Notes under the pieces: model-generated | What the model saw: only the letters and a program-made list of their open reading frames with translations | Databases searched by the model: none | Told to the model about the DNA's origin: nothing | NCBI GenBank assembly: GCA_945871415.1 | Contig: CAMBWG010000008.1 | Location: 1-16,228 of the forward strand | Source: an uncultured Desulfovibrio sp. | Lineage (GTDB): Bacteria > Desulfobacterota > Desulfovibrionia > Desulfovibrionales > Desulfovibrionaceae | Reading direction: 5' to 3' | DNA length: 16,228 nt | Shown here: in pieces, positions 13,586 through 16,228 of the stretch | Numbering within the stretch: the first letter of the stretch is position 1 | Layout of the letters: each line of letters starts with the position of its first letter | Program-made: the position numbers and the translations under genes

Positions 13586-13671
13586 AACGGAGTCTTCACT
13601 CCGGGTCAGGGACAGGAGAAAATGACGCGCCGGCATCGGCGCTGCAAAGCGGCGGCCGTTGCGTCAATGGA

Positions 13672-14130
13672 TTAGGCTTCCGTGCTGTCTTCCGTGGGAC
13701 GCACGGTGAGAACCGGCATGGTGGCGTTCTTCACGACCTTTTCCGCCACGGAGCCGAAGAGGATGCGGTCGATGCCCTTGCGGCCGTGAGTACCCATGAC
13801 GATGACGTCGGCGTTTTCTTCCTTGGCGCGATTGAGAATTTCCTCAGCGGCATAACCGATGAGCACCTGGCCCTTGGCTTCCACGTCGGGGAAGTTTTCG
13901 GCAACAAAGGCGTCCATGGACTTTTCGGCGCCGGTCACGATTTCGCCCACGAAGTTTTCAATGGTGTTGGGCGGCACATGGAAACCGACATACTGGCTCA
14001 GCGACGGGGCCGTGTAGACGACAACGACGCTGGCGTGCAGGGCCTTGGCCAGCAGCGTGGCGTATTCGGCCACGGACTTGCTGTGATCGGAGAGGTCGAC
14101 GGCGCACAGAATCTTCTTGATGTCCTTCAT
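13672..14130 (-). CDS. UspA-family universal stress protein
   Basis: A single-domain protein of 152 residues. It begins MKDIKKILCAVDLSDHSKSV, with the conserved D12, and has the ATP-binding signature G-x2-G-x9-G-S in GTHGRKGIDRILFGS (113-127), followed by VVKNATMPVLTVRP. Such ATP-binding Usp proteins dimerise in the cytoplasm and respond to starvation and other stresses; the target is unknown. I start at the ATG at 14130, preceded by GGAGG 8 nt upstream; the longer frame to 14208 lacks such a site. A good sigma-70-type promoter lies about 125 bp upstream and a strong terminator follows. Confidence 0.9.
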   Translation of the reverse strand: MKDIKKILCAVDLSDHSKSVAEYATLLAKALHASVVVVYTAPSLSQYVGFHVPPNTIENFVGEIVTGAEKSMDAFVAENFPDVEAKGQVLIGYAAEEILNRAKEENADVIVMGTHGRKGIDRILFGSVAEKVVKNATMPVLTVRPTEDSTEA

Positions 14131-14255
14131 GAGAAATTCCTCCGGGTGAGCACAGAGTTCTTTTATCGCCATCCAGAGCCCATACCGGGGCGACAAGGGG
14201 ATACCCACGGGCAGCCTGGTTTACGTCGGCGGCCCTTTCCATAGTTTCTGTTGTG

Positions 14256-14284
14256 AATATACGAACTTTATCCGGGATAGACAA
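14256..14284 (-). promoter_or_regulatory. Sigma-70 promoter for uspA
   Basis: On the minus strand TTGTCT (14279-14284), a 17-bp spacer and TATATT (14256-14261) match the -35 box in 4 of 6 and the -10 box in 5 of 6 positions. Transcription would start near 14249, giving a leader of about 120 nt before the uspA ATG. Confidence 0.6.
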
Positions 14285-14456
14285 GAGCTTTTCAACAGGC
14301 TATGAGGCTGTAACGCGCATTCATGTGCCGGAAGCGCGGAGGCCGCGATAGGCAAGCTTTGCCCGCGAGGCGGCCCGCTGTGGCTTCCGGGCAAAATTTG
14401 CCGCTGTAATGTAACAAAAAAATGTGAAAAACCGCCAAGATAAGATTGGTGTTGCA

Positions 14457-14472
14457 CGGCATGTTTCTTGCT
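14457..14472 (+). promoter_or_regulatory. Sigma-54-type promoter for the 168-aa gene
   Basis: CGGCAT-GTTTC-TTGCT fits the -24/-12 consensus with exact GG-to-GC spacing (GG at 14458-14459, GC at 14470-14471). The start would fall near 14483, about 24 nt before the ATG at 14507. The preceding 60 bp are AT-rich and could bind an activator or IHF. Confidence 0.6.
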
Positions 14473-14506
14473 TTGGTCCGGGCAAACGCCAACCCTGGAG
14501 GCGAAG

Positions 14507-15013
14507 ATGAAGATTCGCAATGATCAAGATCCGTCGCTGGATGCGCTGCTTGGTTTGCAGGAAGGCGGCGCGTCTTCCGTCGAGGGAGATGCGCAGGCTT
14601 TTCAGGCTGCTTTGAGCGAGCGTCTGGACACGGGAGCCGCACAGGCGGAGAACGCTGTTCCGTCCATGCCCGGGGGTGCGCAGACTGAACTGATCAGCCA
14701 GCTCCTTCTCGGCGCGGGAGACGATGGCGAAGGTTCGGCCATGTCCGCCAAGGCGGCGCAGACCGCCTTCCATGAAGCGTCCGGCGCCCTGGATATGTGG
14801 GATTCCTATGTGGAAATGCTGGGCTCCGGCCGTCAGGAATCTCTGCGTGATGCGTATGACCTGCTGGAGGGAATCAACAGAAAGGTCAGCGAACTCAAGC
14901 ACAGCACGATCACCGTGGATGAGCAGATGCCCGGTTTCGGGGAAATTATACATCGGCTGGATGTGCTGACTGCCATCGAGCGGTTCAAGTTCAACCGCGG
15001 CGATTACGTATAG
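14507..15013 (+). CDS. Unrecognised 168-aa protein, probably sigma-54 controlled
   Basis: I do not recognise the family. The first 80 residues are Ala/Gly/Glu-rich and low in hydrophobics. From about residue 85 it looks compact and helical (AFHEASGALDMWDSYVEMLG, LRDAYDLLEGINRKVSEL) and ends with LDVLTAIERFKFNRGDYV. There is no signal peptide or membrane helix. The ATG at 14507 has GGAGG 6 nt before it; an in-frame ATG at 14468 lies inside the promoter and is rejected. It is the only plus-strand gene, with its own sigma-54-like promoter and strong terminator, so it is an autonomous unit. Sharing this promoter type with flhF suggests a flagellar or surface-related role, which is an inference only. 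Confidence 0.8.
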   Translation: MKIRNDQDPSLDALLGLQEGGASSVEGDAQAFQAALSERLDTGAAQAENAVPSMPGGAQTELISQLLLGAGDDGEGSAMSAKAAQTAFHEASGALDMWDSYVEMLGSGRQESLRDAYDLLEGINRKVSELKHSTITVDEQMPGFGEIIHRLDVLTAIERFKFNRGDYV

Positions 15014-15120
15014 CGCCGTCGACGCTTGAGACCTGAACATGTTTCAGCACGGCATCTTTCACGATTCCGTGCCGGGCGCGGGAAGGGATTTCCTGTCGGC
15101 TGACGCAGGGATGCGAACAG

Positions 15121-15161
15121 AAAAGGCCGTCTTCCGTAAGGAAGGCGGCCTTTTCTGGTTT
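15121..15161 (+). terminator. Intrinsic terminator of the 168-aa gene
   Basis: AAAAGGCCGTCTTCC (15121-15135) pairs with GGAAGGCGGCCTTTT (15140-15154) across a GTAA loop, with one T-G wobble, followed by TTTTCTGGTTTTT. The A-run and T-run flanks could also stop leftward transcription. Confidence 0.88.
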
Positions 15162-15228
15162 TTACCGGTCTGAGCGGCGAAAGAATGTTTCCGCCTGAGG
15201 CGGGATGCCCCGGCACGGGCCGCCGCCG

Positions 15229-15280
15229 GGCCTGTCGTTTCGCTTGAAAAGCGCACGGCGTTTCAAACTGAAAATGCTCC
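15229..15280 (+). repeat. Right-end fragment E of the intergenic repeat
   Basis: The end TTTCAAACTGAAAATGCTCC is identical to copy B. The inner hairpin is TTGAAAAGC (15244-15252) with GCGTTTCAA (15258-15266) and one mismatch; before it is CCTGTCGTTTC, an inverted form of the GAAACGACAGG found in the full copies. The left half of the element is absent or rearranged. Confidence 0.7.
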
Positions 15281-15310
15281 ATTGGGCGGGTTTTGGGGAG
15301 GACGGGGGAG

Positions 15311-15367
15311 TTTGATGGGGAAGAAAACCCTTTTGCCGCAGGCAAAAGGGTTTTCTTCCCCATCAAA
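15311..15367 (-). terminator. Perfect 27-bp inverted repeat downstream of the ABC ATPase gene
   Basis: The left arm 15311-15337 and right arm 15341-15367 are exact complements with a three-base loop (GCA). The arm starts TTTGATGGGGAAGAAAACCC and ends TTTTGCC. It lies about 22 nt after the ATPase stop on the minus strand. The stem ends in A-T pairs without a separate long T-run, so it is either an unusual terminator or a transcript-end stabiliser. Confidence 0.7.
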
Positions 15368-15389
15368 ACAATATCTGCTGGTCCCGGGC

Positions 15390-16119
<730 letters not shown>

Positions 16120-16136
<17 letters not shown>

Positions 16137-16228
16137 AGTAGTTGAGCCTCGCTTCAATAACGCTGACGATTTTGGAAAGGAGCAGGGTAATAATCAGATA
16201 AACGAGCGCCACGACGGTATAGGCCTCG
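16120..16228 (-). CDS. ABC transporter permease, C-terminal fragment (cut by window edge)
   Basis: About 35 residues are readable on the minus strand to TAA at 16120-16122: [16 protein letters not shown], then [20 protein letters not shown] final hydrophobic helix followed by a basic tail with the pattern IEARL matches the end of HisM/GlnP-type polar amino-acid permeases. It overlaps or nearly touches the ATPase start, as usual for these operons. The rest of the gene, and probably the binding protein, lies beyond the right edge. Confidence 0.75.

Noticed and set aside
12389..13675. 428-codon plus-strand open frame
   Set aside because: It is antisense to hisC, which has complete PLP-enzyme motifs; the plus frame is a composition artefact.
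15039..15173. 44-codon plus-strand frame (MFQHGIFHDSV...) after the 168-aa gene
   Set aside because: It runs through the terminator stem and its T-run and has no ribosome-binding site.

Overview
The window looks like a chromosomal segment of a GC-rich, flagellated, Gram-negative anaerobe of the Desulfovibrionaceae type (Desulfovibrio, Bilophila or Mailhella-like). The evidence is the gene order flhF-flhG-fliA-cheY-fliL on one strand, sigma-54-like promoters in front of flagellar-type genes, and an outer-membrane MipA/OmpV protein. The genus is an inference from gene order and protein style; no rRNA or tRNA is present to confirm it.

Layout, left to right. Positions 1-3340 hold an outer-membrane MipA/OmpV-family protein and a NhaC-family antiporter, both on the minus strand. 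They are separated by terminator hairpins and by copies of a 145-bp intergenic repeat. A 63-codon open frame without a start (3145-3336) looks like the tail of a lost gene. Positions 3320-10171 form the flagellar block, all minus strand: a sigma-54-like promoter (10156-10171) drives flhF, flhG, fliA, cheY, fliL, a 110-aa protein, a 143-aa SwrB-like membrane/coiled-coil/helix-turn-helix protein and finally a large polytopic membrane protein of DUF6056 type. FlhF and FlhG set flagellar number and position, FliA is the late flagellar sigma factor, CheY signals to the motor switch, and FliL supports the stator. Positions 10172-14284 carry a TPR protein with its own sigma-54-like promoter, cytidylate kinase (cmk), histidinol-phosphate aminotransferase (hisC) and a UspA-type stress protein, again all minus strand and mostly separated by intrinsic terminators. 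Positions 14457-15161 hold the only plus-strand gene, an unrecognised 168-aa protein with a third sigma-54-like promoter and a strong terminator. Positions 15390-16228 hold the ATPase and the 3' end of the permease of a polar amino-acid ABC importer.

The most unusual content is not a protein. A dispersed, structured intergenic element of 145-146 bp occurs in three full copies (41-186, 1012-1156, 2981-3125), one internally shortened copy (12151-12230) and two right-end fragments (about 1245-1289 and 15229-15280). It has imperfect terminal inverted repeats of about 20 bp and a string of internal hairpins. The hairpin near its right end changes sequence between copies while mostly keeping its pairing. 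Every copy lies near an intrinsic-terminator-like hairpin, and two start on the stop codon of the neighbouring gene. It behaves like a MITE/REP-class element or a structured 3'-end RNA module that I cannot match to a named family.

Three matches to the sigma-54 -24/-12 pattern, each with exact GG-to-GC spacing, tie the flagellar operon, the TPR gene and the 168-aa orphan into a possible common regulon.
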